A stretch of 64,000 nucleotides of DNA from Flavobacterium indicum GPTSA100-9 = DSM 17447 (GTDB lineage Bacteria; Bacteroidota; Bacteroidia; Flavobacteriales; Flavobacteriaceae): contig NC_017025.1 in assembly GCF_000455605.1 (NCBI RefSeq), positions 1,054,001 through 1,118,000 of the forward strand. The letters are read 5' to 3'. The notes under the pieces are model-generated. The model was not told where the DNA came from and did not search any database. It was given only the letters and a program-made list of their open reading frames with translations. Within the stretch, counting starts at the first letter, position 1; every line of letters begins with the position of its first letter. Both the position numbers and the translations under genes were made by a program. Shown here piece by piece: positions 35,361 to 44,576 of the stretch.

Positions 35361-35966
35361 TTATGTCCCTGATTTTTTAAGTCCCTTTTCAGTCAAATAG
35401 TCAATTACCTGTTGATGTTGATAGAATATTGCGAAGTCAAGAGCATTTTGTCCGCCATTTTTAGGTTCCAGCTCGCATCCTTGGTCGACCAAATATTTTA
35501 CTGTCAATAAATTGCCCTCTGCTGATGCGTGAATTAATGCTGAGCTATTATTCATATCAACTCCGTTGATGTCTGCACCTGCTTTTAGTAAAAGTGCGAT
35601 TTCCTCAATGTTACCTGTTATTGATGCCAAAATTAGTGGCGTCTGACCATTACTGTCTTTGTAATTTACATTTGCTCCTTTTTCAATAAGTAATTTTACC
35701 GCTTTAGAGTTTCCGATGAAGCAAGCATAACAAAGCGGTGTCCAGTAATTGGTGGTTTGAGCCACCCGTTCAGTCTTGATTTTTTTGTCAATTGATTTGT
35801 TCTTAGCAAAATCATCAATTATTGCAGAGACTTTAAATTCATGATGATAAGTCAGCGCTTCGATAAATTCGTTGTCGTCTTGACTTCTAACGGATTCGTC
35901 TGATTTGTCTGAACAACTGATTGTCGTCAATACCAGAAAAATTGCTATTACTATTTGTCTTGTCAT
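35361..35966 (-). CDS. Ankyrin-repeat lipoprotein in a cassette
   Basis: 201 residues from the ATG at 35966, which directly gives a lipoprotein signal (MTRQIVIAIFLVLTTISC). The frame stays open through the attC upstream, but those codons lie outside the cassette. Four ankyrin repeats follow at about residues 70-195 (TPLCYACFIGNSKAVKLLIE, TPLILASITGNIEEIALLLK, SALIHASAEGNLLTVKYLV, NALDFAIFYQHQQVIDYL). Probably a periplasmic or outer-membrane binding protein. Cassette ends match over ten bases (TACGCCTAAC / GTTAGGCGTA). Confidence 0.85.
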   Translation of the reverse strand: MTRQIVIAIFLVLTTISCSDKSDESVRSQDDNEFIEALTYHHEFKVSAIIDDFAKNKSIDKKIKTERVAQTTNYWTPLCYACFIGNSKAVKLLIEKGANVNYKDSNGQTPLILASITGNIEEIALLLKAGADINGVDMNNSSALIHASAEGNLLTVKYLVDQGCELEPKNGGQNALDFAIFYQHQQVIDYLTEKGLKKSGT

Positions 35967-35974
35967 TTTATTAC

Positions 35975-36106
35975 GCCTAACGTTCCGGCGCTTGGCGAAG
36001 AAGCGGATTTCGAAGCACAAAACTGTCTGTAAGCAATGCAATTGATACGAAGCACATAACTTCATATAAGCACTGAACCCGCTTTTTTGCCAAGCGCCTG
36101 TTACCT
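35975..36106 (-). repeat. attC site (132 bp, CGAAGAAGCGG type)
   Basis: GCCTAAC (35975-35981) and GTTACCT (36100-36106) frame arms CCGGCGCTTGGCGAAGAAGCGG / CCGCTTTTTTGCCAAGCGCC. It is the same as the site at 62,545 apart from the cassette-specific R' box. Confidence 0.92.
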
Positions 36107-36136
36107 GCTGCCTTTTCTTCTGTGTTTTTCATTATG

Positions 36137-36937
36137 TCATTTTTGTCTAACTGTCCAAAATGTATAAAACCACAAATTGTAGGGTTCCCATTTGTCAAAC
36201 TCTAAATCTCTTTTATATAAACAGAATTTGTCTGCAAGCGTTTTATTGCATTTTACTTCTACAAATAAGTCTGAACTTGAACCGCCTCTGCCTTCAAGTT
36301 CAAATTCTTCACCAGGATATTTTAATTTTATTTCTTCCGTCAATTTTTTTAGCAACTTCTCTTCATTGTCAAGACAGTCTTTACTTCCTTTTGGACAGAC
36401 ATAAGTGAATTCAAACGTCCCTTCATATTTTGTCCAAGTGGGAGTGGGTGTCAATATAAGGGTAGTGTCGTTCAGTATATTTTTCCTGTAATTTCTCGCA
36501 TCTGTCAGCGAAGTGAATTTTTCTTGTTTTCTAAAAGGTTTCTTGAAACTGTCTTTAAACATTCTCAGCTGTCGAGTTTCAAAATAGAAATAGCCGTTGT
36601 CGCTTACTATTTCGTTACAATTCAGGTTGATTGAAAAACTCTCTAATTCTAATCCATTTTTGCAAATTACCACTTCATAATGATAACCGCAGGCATATTT
36701 CGGACTTGGTTTTTTAAATGTCCATTCCTTTTTTATTGCGTTCAAAATCCTAATGTCGTCAGTGTAAAATTCACCTAGGCTGTCTGCAAGACCATTGCGG
36801 TCACTTTCAGAACGAACACCAATTAGATAGTAACCTCCTTTGTCAAAGTCATACTTTTTAAGTAGTTGAGTTTGTCCAAAAGAAATAGATGTCATTAAAA
36901 GGAAAATTATTGTTGCTATGTGTTTTTTAAACTTCAT
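36137..36937 (-). CDS. Exported cassette protein of unknown function (copy 1 of 2)
   Basis: 266 residues with a cleavable signal (MKFKKHIATIIFLLMTSISF). The mature part has several Cys and a C-terminal EELTEEIKLKYPGEEFELEG-like segment. No domain is recognised. The nucleotide sequence, including the flanks inside the cassette, is identical to the copy at 62707-63507. Cassette ends match over nine bases (GCAGGTAAC / GTTACCTGC). Confidence 0.75.
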   Translation of the reverse strand: MKFKKHIATIIFLLMTSISFGQTQLLKKYDFDKGGYYLIGVRSESDRNGLADSLGEFYTDDIRILNAIKKEWTFKKPSPKYACGYHYEVVICKNGLELESFSINLNCNEIVSDNGYFYFETRQLRMFKDSFKKPFRKQEKFTSLTDARNYRKNILNDTTLILTPTPTWTKYEGTFEFTYVCPKGSKDCLDNEEKLLKKLTEEIKLKYPGEEFELEGRGGSSSDLFVEVKCNKTLADKFCLYKRDLEFDKWEPYNLWFYTFWTVRQK

Positions 36938-36980
36938 TTTTATATTTTGTTTGCCTTAATGTGCAGTTGTCTAAGGTTGC

Positions 36981-37112
36981 AGGTAACGTCCCAGCGCTTG
37001 GCGAGGTTGCGAACTTTGGAACCGATTATTTTCTATCAAAGATAAAATTTCTTGCGAGAAATAAACGTGTATTTACTACAAAATTCGCAATCTTGCCAAA
37101 CGCCTGTTAGGC
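36981..37112 (-). repeat. attC site (132 bp, main type)
   Basis: AGGTAAC (36981-36987) and GTTAGGC (37106-37112) frame the standard body; arm CCAGCGCTTGGCGAGG has two differences from consensus. Confidence 0.93.
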
Positions 37113-37124
37113 ACAGGTTTTTTT

Positions 37125-37592
37125 CTAAGAATTGTTGATTTTTAATATAATTTGATTAAAAAGTTTGTTTTTCTCTTGTTGAAATTTAATCAATGAATTT
37201 TTTGAAGTAGAAGATAAATTTAATTTTTCATCATTAAACTGATTGTTGAAATCTTCATTGTCTGTTAATAAATCTCTTAATTCATTTTGATAAGGACCTA
37301 AGGTGTCTTTATCTATTTTATAGATACTGTTGATTTCTTCCATAATATCAGTAACCTTTATATTCATAAGTTTAAACCAAGGAATAATGTTCTTAGGTGA
37401 AACTTTACAATTATACAGATTTGTTAAATATGTTTTGTAATCATTTTTTAACTCTTTAATTTCATTAATATAATGATCTTTTAAAATTCTTTTATTGTTT
37501 GATCTATCTTGAATCACAAATACAATCCAAACTGTGAGTATCACATTAACTATTATTGCAATAATATCAATATAATTTGCAGTATCAAACAT
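37125..37592 (-). CDS. Membrane-anchored coiled-coil protein, third gene of a three-gene cassette
   Basis: 155 residues from the ATG at 37592, 8 bp after the previous stop; an earlier start (37625) would overlap that gene. One N-terminal membrane helix (YIDIIAIIVNVILTVWIVFVI) is followed by a long helical cytoplasmic region (KRILKDHYINEIKELKNDYK ... LIKFQQEKNKLFNQIIL). No catalytic motif. In the cassette it follows a STAS-like protein and a GHKL ATPase, so it may be the membrane effector or anchor of that system. Confidence 0.7.
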   Translation of the reverse strand: MFDTANYIDIIAIIVNVILTVWIVFVIQDRSNNKRILKDHYINEIKELKNDYKTYLTNLYNCKVSPKNIIPWFKLMNIKVTDIMEEINSIYKIDKDTLGPYQNELRDLLTDNEDFNNQFNDEKLNLSSTSKNSLIKFQQEKNKLFNQIILKINNS

Positions 37593-37600
37593 TGGTTCAG

Positions 37601-38029
37601 TTACACAACAACAGGTGATTCCCATACATCTTTTATTAAATTATTTTCAACTAAACGATACCAAGGTTTGTGTGTTAAAGTAACTACAGGATTTACTTTT
37701 TGTAATCTTCTGTTTTCCCATTCTTTAAATGTCTTGTCTAAAATCATATCTTTCCAATGAGGTTCTTGAGTTGATATGATTTCTATCTTATTTTTTACTT
37801 TTTCCAAAGTAAAATCAAATACAAGATTTCCAAATGCTTCGTCAAGAAATGAAGAAGCATAACCACCTGTATTATCTAAATCAACAATTAATTTTTCATC
37901 ATTTGAAAACACTTCATAAAATTTCTCATTTAAGACTGAATGATAAAATTCTTCACCTGATTTATCACTTATTTTACAATGCCTTAAACCAGGATATTCA
38001 CTAAAATTTTCTAATATACTAATTTCCAT
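37601..38029 (-). CDS. STAS-like protein (DUF4325 type), second gene of the cassette
   Basis: 142 residues. The pattern LIVDLDNTGGYASSFLDEAFGNL at about residues 48-70 is the core of DUF4325 STAS-like domains, which often occur next to or fused with GHKL ATPases. It could bind the ATPase as anti-sigma/anti-sigma-antagonist pairs do. It starts 3 bp after the ATPase stop, so the two are co-translated. Partner and output are inference. Confidence 0.68.
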   Translation of the reverse strand: MEISILENFSEYPGLRHCKISDKSGEEFYHSVLNEKFYEVFSNDEKLIVDLDNTGGYASSFLDEAFGNLVFDFTLEKVKNKIEIISTQEPHWKDMILDKTFKEWENRRLQKVNPVVTLTHKPWYRLVENNLIKDVWESPVVV

Positions 38030-38032
38030 TTC

Positions 38033-39073
38033 TTATGTTTTATAAATATTTTTAACACAATCCAAATCCATTTCCCACTGATAAAAAGTCCCTTTATAGC
38101 GAGGTGTACCTTTTTTGAATGTTTTTGAATTTAACTGATTATCATAGTGCAAAATTACATCATTTGTTAATACTATTAGTTTCTTGATATTACCAATTTC
38201 ATAGTTCAATCTCACTGAAGGTAAGCCTTTATTTCTATTCTCTTCCATAGTACTTGAATTATATTTTTTTTGAAATGCTCCTATCAATATTTCCATAGGA
38301 CTTTTGAATGTAAAAGCATCATTAATTTTCTGAAAGTTCTTTTTTCTTAGGGTTTTTAAAATTCCTAAACCAACATCAGTTACTGTAAAAATAACTTTGT
38401 TTTCATCATATTTTAAACCAAATAGCCATTGTTTTTTTGAAGTATTTCCCCATTCTATTGAGTTTCCACATATTTCCAATATTAAAGTTTTTACGGGAAG
38501 GCAATGTTTTGATTCACCTGTTAAATGTAAAATAGCACTTTTAACCATTTCACTTATTTTCTTATTGTCTTTTTCTAATAGTTTACCTGAACCTTTTTCA
38601 AAAAAAATCAAATCAGATTTAGACTTAACTGTAATTTTATTACCACGTGAATCAAACATATGATTTAAAAATCCAGATTCGATTACAAATTCTCTACTTT
38701 TTTCGTTTGGTGGCAAATTTCCCCTAAAATTGATGTTTTTATATTTTAAATCATCACTAATGGCAGTTAAAATACTAATTGTACCATAGTCGATTTCAAT
38801 AACTTTTTCTAATGTAAATTCAACTGATTTTTCCCCTTTTATATTGGTTAAAAACTCTTTGCTTCTAATATCTCTAAAGAATTTTAAACATTTTTCAGTA
38901 TTTTCTATAAGTCTAAAGTCTTCAGGAGCTACAACTTTATCTTTAATATTTGATATTGCATCCTTATAGGAAGTATAGTTAGGTCTATATACTTTTTTCC
39001 TTTTTTTTACCCCTTTTCGGCTCTTGGTTAAATTATATCGTCTATATTTTTCTGTTGTGTAAATTTTTTTCAT
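38033..39073 (-). CDS. GHKL-type ATPase-domain protein, first gene of the cassette
   Basis: 346 residues. The C-terminal half shows a histidine-kinase-like ATPase: N-box LILEICGNSIEWGNTSKK near residue 200 and G1 box FTVTDVGLGILKTL near 230. There is no dimerisation/His box and no kinase-type sensor. The N-terminal 150 residues have a STAS-like look (TISILTAISDDLKYKNINFRG, a position typical for helix-strand repeats). A basic N-terminus (KRRKVYRPNYT) is notable. It leads a three-gene unit that the attC ends define as one cassette. Confidence 0.72.
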   Translation of the reverse strand: MKKIYTTEKYRRYNLTKSRKGVKKRKKVYRPNYTSYKDAISNIKDKVVAPEDFRLIENTEKCLKFFRDIRSKEFLTNIKGEKSVEFTLEKVIEIDYGTISILTAISDDLKYKNINFRGNLPPNEKSREFVIESGFLNHMFDSRGNKITVKSKSDLIFFEKGSGKLLEKDNKKISEMVKSAILHLTGESKHCLPVKTLILEICGNSIEWGNTSKKQWLFGLKYDENKVIFTVTDVGLGILKTLRKKNFQKINDAFTFKSPMEILIGAFQKKYNSSTMEENRNKGLPSVRLNYEIGNIKKLIVLTNDVILHYDNQLNSKTFKKGTPRYKGTFYQWEMDLDCVKNIYKT

Positions 39074-39125
39074 TCAAAATTTTCTTTTTATATATGAATG
39101 TATTTCAGTCGTCAAGTAAACTTGT

Positions 39126-39258
39126 GCCTAACGTTCCGGCGCTTGGCGAGGTTGCGAGCTTCGGAACTGATTATTTTCTGTTAAAGATAAAATTTCTTGC
39201 GAAATGTAAACGTGTATTTACTACAAAAATTCGCAATCTTGCCAAACGCCTGTTGTGT
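39126..39258 (-). repeat. attC site (133 bp, main type)
   Basis: GCCTAAC (39126-39132) and GTTGTGT (39252-39258). The left box GTTAGGCAC (complement) matches GTGCCTAAC at 37,106, defining the whole three-gene unit as one cassette. Confidence 0.93.
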
Positions 39259-39269
39259 GCTGTAGCAAT

Positions 39270-39710
39270 TTAGAGTAACTTTTTACGGTTATTATCCCAA
39301 TACATTGCTTCGCGACTATCATTTTCAAATTCCAATTCAGCGTTTTCAATTTCGTTAAATCTGCTTTTATCAGTTTTTCTAATTTCAACAATGATATATT
39401 TTTTATCGTCAATATTTTCTGCATTGATTATTTTTAAATATTCTTCAATGCAATTTTTATCAAGCATTATTTTTCCGCCACCAGCCCAATGTCTATCTTC
39501 TCCATTTTTCTTAACTCCAGAAATCCAATATTCTTCTCCAGTTTCTATGTTATAGTGATTTCCACTAATTCCTGTTGTTTTGAGCTTTTTTAATGCTTTA
39601 TTGTCAAAGTAAACTGTCTGTCCAGATTTTGAAAATTCAGCAATACCAATCCATGCTAAACCACTATGTCTTTCAGTTTTATTTTCTATATACATTATTT
39701 TTGGTTTCAT
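39270..39710 (-). CDS. Cassette gene of unknown function
   Basis: 146 residues from the ATG at 39710; a TTG within the attC upstream is in frame but outside the cassette. Starts MKPKIMYIENKTERHSGLAW and contains GEEYWISGVKKNGEDRHWAGGG, a pattern common in small soluble Bacteroidota hypothetical proteins. No membrane or signal segment. Cassette ends match over nine bases (GCACACAAC / GTTGTGTGC). Confidence 0.7.
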   Translation of the reverse strand: MKPKIMYIENKTERHSGLAWIGIAEFSKSGQTVYFDNKALKKLKTTGISGNHYNIETGEEYWISGVKKNGEDRHWAGGGKIMLDKNCIEEYLKIINAENIDDKKYIIVEIRKTDKSRFNEIENAELEFENDSREAMYWDNNRKKLL

Positions 39711-39749
39711 AATTCTGGATTTTATTTCTGCAGTTTCGGAAGCTATTGC

Positions 39750-39882
39750 ACACAACGGTTGGCGTGTTGCCGCAGTGCGGGATTTTCAGCACAAATGTTC
39801 AATCGAAGCACTACGGTTCAAATATACGATTTCCTGTCCTACGAAGCACGTCACCCCGCATTGCGGCAACACGCTGTTACCA
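39750..39882 (-). repeat. attC site closing the 8.4-kb metal-efflux cassette
   Basis: ACACAAC (39750-39756) and GTTACCA (39876-39882) frame arms TTGGCGTGTTGCCGCAGTGCGG / CCGCATTGCGGCAACACGC. The R'' complement GCTGGTAAC equals the complement of the R' box at 48,270, more than 8 kb away. Confidence 0.9.
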
Positions 39883-40029
39883 GCTGGCGTTCTGTCGTCC
39901 GTGTCTTATAAGTCAGGTCTGTAAAGGGTTTCGCTGTCGTTGTTAGGTCTGAGTTTATTTCTTTATGTGTCGGTTGTGCGGTAGCGGTTTTAAAAAATTT
40001 TAGAAGGGAAGGAAGAAAAAAAATTGAAG

Positions 40030-40105
40030 TTTTTGTCAAGGTGGAAAAGGGGCAAGCTCTTTTGCAATTTTTGGTCTGTGCGTTGGCTTGTGCGAATTGC
40101 AAATG
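40030..40105 (-). repeat. Structured flanking repeat, left copy, inside the metal-efflux cassette
   Basis: A hairpin with arms AAGCTCTTTTGCAATT / AATTGCAAATGTGCTT and a loop GTGCGTTGGCTTGTG. The same motif order (GCTCTTTTG ... GGCTTGTG ... CAAATGTGC) recurs in the same orientation at 48,028-48,098. Confidence 0.7.
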
Positions 40106-40125
40106 TGCTTGACCCTGTGCGGTTG

Positions 40126-43100
40126 CTATTCTTTTTTCCTATGATTATTTCCATTCTTATTTATCCACCAATACAATGGCGGTATTAGTATCGGTGCAAA
40201 AATTAAGGTGCTTGTCAGTCCTCCAATAATAACAGTTGCCAAAGGTCTTTGGACGTCAGAGCCAATACCACTTGAGATAGCAGCAGGAACAAGTCCTAAA
40301 ATGGCTAAAACAAGGATAGAAAGTATTGCTCGTAATTGTTCCTTAGATGTCTGGTTGATGAGCGTCTGTGAAATTAAATTGCTAAATGTTGCCCTGTTTA
40401 ATGCAGATACTAATAATACTCCAGCCATTACTGAAATTCCGAAAATGGAAACAAAACCAACTCCTGCGGAAACATTGAAATAATATCCACGAATGAGTAA
40501 AGCAATAATTCCACCTGCAAGAGCAAACAATACACAGCTTGTTGTTATCAATGTATGCTTGAAATTTTTGTAAAGCATAAAGAGAAAAACAAAAACCATT
40601 ATCAAAGTCAGCGGAATTGTCAATGCCAATTGCTTTCCTGCTCTTTCAAGATTTTCATACTGCCCGCCATATACTATTTCATACCCTTTCGGAATGCGAA
40701 TTTCATTTTCAATCTTCTTTTGCAGTTCTTTCACAAAACCGCCTTGGTCTCTGCCTCTTATGTTCGTTCTTACCGTTACCATTCTTTTGTTGTTGTAACG
40801 GTAAATATTGGTTTGTCCTTCCACAAAATTAATTTCGGCTAATTGTTCCATTGGAATTAATGCACCATTGGCAGAAGAAACTAATAGTTTTTTAATTTCA
40901 TCAATGTTATTTCTAAACTGTGGTAAGTAGCGAATAACAATATCATAACGTTTTGTTCCGTCATACAACACCGAAATATTTTTACCACCAATAGCTGCTT
41001 CAATCATATTCTGAATGTCAGAAACATTAATGCCGTAACGAGCGGCATATTCACGGTTTATTTTTATGGCAAGTTGCTCTTGTGTTCCTTCCTGTTCAAT
41101 ATTCACGCCTTCGCTTCCCTGCATTGCTTTTACAATGTTGGCAATACTGTCAGCCTTGCTTCGCATCATTACCAAATCATCGCCTACAATAGAAACAGCA
41201 AGGTCGGCAGCACTTCCTGTTACGATTTCCATTACCTGGTCAATGATGGGTTGCCCCGATGTAAATTTTACACTCGGCAATTCTTTTTCTAATTCTGTTC
41301 GTATTTGTTTTACCAATTCCTTTTTTGAAATAGTATCACTCCACAAATGATAATCTTTCAACCCGATTAAAATTTCATTTCGATTGGCAGGAAATGGATC
41401 TGTGCCGTCATCATTTCGTCCTGTTTGTGTAATGACAAAAGCAATTTGAGGATATTTGGAAATAATGCTTCTGATTTTTGGTGCATACTTGGCATTTTCC
41501 TGAATGGTAATTCCCGCTGGGAAATTGCCTCGAAGAAAGATAGAACCCTCATCTAATTCGGGCAAAAACTCTGTTCCTAATTTCAAACCGAATGAAATAA
41601 GCAACAATACTATTCCAAACCCGATAAAAACAGTTTTTTTATAGTGTTTTAAAATTCTTGAAATTAGTTTACCATAAATGTTTTCTACAAATTCAAGGAC
41701 TTTATTTCGATGTTCTTTAAAAGGTTTGTCTGGGTTTGAAATTGCTTTGTTGTAAACAAATGAAATCAAAACTGGAATAAAAGTTAAAGCAGCAATCATT
41801 GAACCGATAACTGCAAACGCCAATGTCAAAGCCATAGGCGAAAACAGTTTGCCTTCCACTCTTGTCATTAAAAGAATGGGCATATATGCCAAAATGATAA
41901 TCGTTACCGAAAAGAAAATTTCCCTCCCTACTTCCTGTGCAGAAAGCAAGGTAATATGAACAATTCCATTTTCCTTTTCTTCGGGTGTTGCCGTTCGGTA
42001 TTTCCGAATGAGATGTTCAGCCATTACTACCGCACCATCCACGATGATACCAAAATCAATCGCACCTAATGAAAGTAGATTAGCAGGAATACCTGTAAAT
42101 CGCATAATGATAAAGGCAAAAAGCAATGAGAAAGGAATAGTCAAAGCCACGACCAAGGCACTTCTTGCACTTCCTAAAAAGAAAATCAGAATGATAATCA
42201 CAATGCTAACGCCTTCAAACAAAGTTTTTCCTACTGTGTGTAAAGAATGGTCAATCAAAAAACTTCGGTCGTAAAGTGTTCTGATTTTTACACCTTCGGG
42301 CAATTCGTGTTCCTGTAAATCTTCAATACGTTGTTTAAGTTCTGCTAAAACTTCGCTTGGGTTTTCGTATCTGCGAAGCAAAATAATTCCTTCTACTCCG
42401 TTGTTAACATTTACGCTGTCATCTGTAACAGTGTAACCCAAAACTCCGCTTGGCTGTGGCGGTGCAATTTCAACGCTTGCCACATCACGGATAAAAACTG
42501 GAACTCCGTTTTCAGATTTTAATACAATGTTTTCAATGTCGGTTTCATTTTTTATTGCACCTAAACCACGCACGGCAAAACCTTGTCCACCTCTCTCAAT
42601 GATGTTTCCGCCTGTGTTTTGATTGTTCGCAACTATCGCATTTTCTACATCAGAAAGTGTAAGATTGTATTTGCGTAATTTGTCGGGATAAGTGAGAATA
42701 TGAAATTGTTTGAGCGGTCCGCCAAAAGTGGTAATATCGGCAATACCTGCTGTTTGCAACAAATAAGGTTTAATTACCCAGTCTTGTAAATCTCTTAACT
42801 GAATGGGCGAAAAGTTTGGCGGTGCTTCCACCACATAACGGAAAATTTCGCCAACGGCTGTTGAAAGTGGAGCCAATTCAGGCGATACGCCATCGGGCAG
42901 TTCGGCTGTTGCCAAACGCTCCATCACTTGTTGGCGAGCGAAATAATCGTCTGTTCCGTCTTTGAACGTGAGTTGCACAACCGATAAACCAAAAATCGTT
43001 CTGCTTCTTCTGTCTAAAACATTAGGTGTGTTTTGTAAAGCTCTTTCAATAGGAACGGTCACTTGTTGTTCCACTTCTTCGGCTGCACGACCTTGATATT

Positions 43101-43254
43101 GAGCAACGATAATTACATTGGTATCTGCTATGTCAGGATATGCTTCAATTTTTAGTTGTGTAAAACAATAATAGCCGACTGCCATTAATGCAAAACTAAT
43201 CGCCACGACCAACCAGCGATTTTTGAGAGAAAATATGAGAAGATTTTTAATCAT
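40126..43254 (-). CDS. CzcA/CusA-type heavy-metal RND efflux pump
   Basis: 1042 residues, full HME-RND size. Twelve membrane helices with two large periplasmic loops. TM4 holds SLGAIDFGIIVDGAVVM, the proton-relay Asp pattern of the divalent (Co/Zn/Cd/Ni) CzcA class. The N-terminus is IKNLLIFSLKNRWLVVAISF. It exchanges protons for metal and passes it through the adaptor and TolC-like protein encoded just upstream. The last codons are followed within 30 bases by the left structured repeat. Metal specificity is not settled by sequence alone. Confidence 0.93.
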   Translation of the reverse strand: MIKNLLIFSLKNRWLVVAISFALMAVGYYCFTQLKIEAYPDIADTNVIIVAQYQGRAAEEVEQQVTVPIERALQNTPNVLDRRSRTIFGLSVVQLTFKDGTDDYFARQQVMERLATAELPDGVSPELAPLSTAVGEIFRYVVEAPPNFSPIQLRDLQDWVIKPYLLQTAGIADITTFGGPLKQFHILTYPDKLRKYNLTLSDVENAIVANNQNTGGNIIERGGQGFAVRGLGAIKNETDIENIVLKSENGVPVFIRDVASVEIAPPQPSGVLGYTVTDDSVNVNNGVEGIILLRRYENPSEVLAELKQRIEDLQEHELPEGVKIRTLYDRSFLIDHSLHTVGKTLFEGVSIVIIILIFFLGSARSALVVALTIPFSLLFAFIIMRFTGIPANLLSLGAIDFGIIVDGAVVMAEHLIRKYRTATPEEKENGIVHITLLSAQEVGREIFFSVTIIILAYMPILLMTRVEGKLFSPMALTLAFAVIGSMIAALTFIPVLISFVYNKAISNPDKPFKEHRNKVLEFVENIYGKLISRILKHYKKTVFIGFGIVLLLISFGLKLGTEFLPELDEGSIFLRGNFPAGITIQENAKYAPKIRSIISKYPQIAFVITQTGRNDDGTDPFPANRNEILIGLKDYHLWSDTISKKELVKQIRTELEKELPSVKFTSGQPIIDQVMEIVTGSAADLAVSIVGDDLVMMRSKADSIANIVKAMQGSEGVNIEQEGTQEQLAIKINREYAARYGINVSDIQNMIEAAIGGKNISVLYDGTKRYDIVIRYLPQFRNNIDEIKKLLVSSANGALIPMEQLAEINFVEGQTNIYRYNNKRMVTVRTNIRGRDQGGFVKELQKKIENEIRIPKGYEIVYGGQYENLERAGKQLALTIPLTLIMVFVFLFMLYKNFKHTLITTSCVLFALAGGIIALLIRGYYFNVSAGVGFVSIFGISVMAGVLLVSALNRATFSNLISQTLINQTSKEQLRAILSILVLAILGLVPAAISSGIGSDVQRPLATVIIGGLTSTLIFAPILIPPLYWWINKNGNNHRKKE

Positions 43255-43257
43255 AAT

Positions 43258-43557
43258 TTACCATTGCTCAACAATGTGAGTTACTATAAACCCACCTCTG
43301 TATTGCTTTCTTAATTCGGTTAATGCTACTTTTACTTTTTTGTCTTCATCTATAAATACGATGAGCATTGGTGTTTCATCAAATGAAAATTGTTGTGCAG
43401 GTTGTTTCAAACGATGATGTCTGCCAAAACCTGAATGACCGACAAATGAAGTTGCTCCCGCAATTCCATTATCAATCAGCAATTGCATAATGAACTGATG
43501 CAAGGGTTTTGTCCCTTTCAGTTCGTCTTTGTCAATGTAGATTTGTGCTTGTATCAT
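43258..43557 (-). CDS. DUF190 (PII-like) protein
   Basis: 99 residues, the compact ferredoxin-like fold of DUF190, seen from AQIYIDKDELKGTKPLHQFI, GIAGATSFVGHSGFGRHHRL and ETPMLIVFIDEDKKV. It lies between the adaptor and the pump gene, so probably tunes or senses export. A second DUF190 gene lies in the fluoride cassette at 50,658. Binding partner unknown; related proteins bind nucleotides. Confidence 0.82.
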   Translation of the reverse strand: MIQAQIYIDKDELKGTKPLHQFIMQLLIDNGIAGATSFVGHSGFGRHHRLKQPAQQFSFDETPMLIVFIDEDKKVKVALTELRKQYRGGFIVTHIVEQW

Positions 43558-43568
43558 TGAAATAAATT

Positions 43569-44576
43569 TTAGTAACCGAATGATAATCCTTTTAATTGCA
43601 TTACTCCTTCAATGGCGATTTCTTCTCCATTATTAAGTCCGCTAAACACAATTATTTTATCGCCAATCTGTTGCCCTGTTTGGATTTCTTTCCTTTCAAA
43701 TTCAGTAGATGATTTTTTTACGAACACATAATTTTTACCCTGAACAGTTACCAACGAATTTTCGCTAATACTGATAAAGTTTCCTTCACTCAAACCAAAA
43801 GAAATATTAGCAAACATTCCCGATTTCAATTTACTTGTTGCGTTGTTTACTGAAATTCTCACTTTTACCATTCGTGTGGCATTGTCCACCATATCGGCAA
43901 TAGCATCAATTTTTCCAGTAAATTTTTCGTTTGGAAATGCTGTAAAAGTGATGTTGCAAGATTGTCCTTCTTTGATTTTACTGATTTGATTTTCGGGAAT
44001 ATCACAAATGATAAAAGCAGTTCCTGCTTTTGCCTTGCGTAAAACTTCAGGATTAAATCCTCCTGATTTCAATTTGGTTTCGTGCTCAATTAAAGCGGCT
44101 TTCTCGTTGGCAAGATTGGTTTGCTCCATTGATAAAGCGGTTTGAGCATTCAGTAAATCCTGCCCTGTAGCTGCACCGTGCAAGTGTAAATCTTTGGTTC
44201 GCCCTAATTCCAATTGTTTTTGTTTGATGTTGATATTCTGAATTTGACTGATATTGATTTGATGTTGTATTAACTGCGTGTAATTTCCAGCCAGTTCAGA
44301 ATTATCAAACAAAATAATGTTTTGCGAAGCACCTTCGCCCGATGGTAAAACTGTCGCTGCAATCTTACCCGGAGCGTTTAATTCTGCTTCGATGTTTCTG
44401 CTGCTGATTTTTTCGGTTTTGAAAAACGCAATACTTTCAGCATCAGGAAAAGAAATTGTTGTTCCGTTATTGCTAACAGTCGGGGTAGTTTGTTTTTCCG
44501 ATACTTTCTTTTCTTTTCCTCCACAAGCGGAGAGCAAAAAGAGAAATGAGAATATGTAAACTAAATTTTTCATCAT
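43569..44576 (-). CDS. Periplasmic adaptor (membrane-fusion) lipoprotein of the efflux pump
   Basis: 335 residues. Lipobox FLFLLSACGGKEKK near residue 18, then an alpha-hairpin (LHLHGAATGQDLLNAQTALSMEQ) and a barrel domain (GKIDAIADMVDNATRMVKVRI, LKSGMFANISFGL). This is the CzcB/CusB class. It joins the inner-membrane pump to the outer-membrane channel. Its start overlaps the channel gene by 4 bp. Confidence 0.9.
   Translation of the reverse strand: MMKNLVYIFSFLFLLSACGGKEKKVSEKQTTPTVSNNGTTISFPDAESIAFFKTEKISSRNIEAELNAPGKIAATVLPSGEGASQNIILFDNSELAGNYTQLIQHQINISQIQNINIKQKQLELGRTKDLHLHGAATGQDLLNAQTALSMEQTNLANEKAALIEHETKLKSGGFNPEVLRKAKAGTAFIICDIPENQISKIKEGQSCNITFTAFPNEKFTGKIDAIADMVDNATRMVKVRISVNNATSKLKSGMFANISFGLSEGNFISISENSLVTVQGKNYVFVKKSSTEFERKEIQTGQQIGDKIIVFSGLNNGEEIAIEGVMQLKGLSFGY

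Noticed and set aside
35361..36065. Long start of the ankyrin gene at 36065
   Set aside because: It would take its first 33 codons from attC beyond the crossover; the internal ATG gives a clean lipoprotein signal.
35977..36198. Minus-strand frame overlapping attC and the end of the 266-residue gene (also 62538-62768)
   Set aside because: Product of the palindromic attC and the shifted gene frame, the same in both duplicates.
39883..40125. A possible small gene between the attC and the metal pump gene
   Set aside because: No frame with a plausible start and length; the stretch is taken up by the structured repeat.
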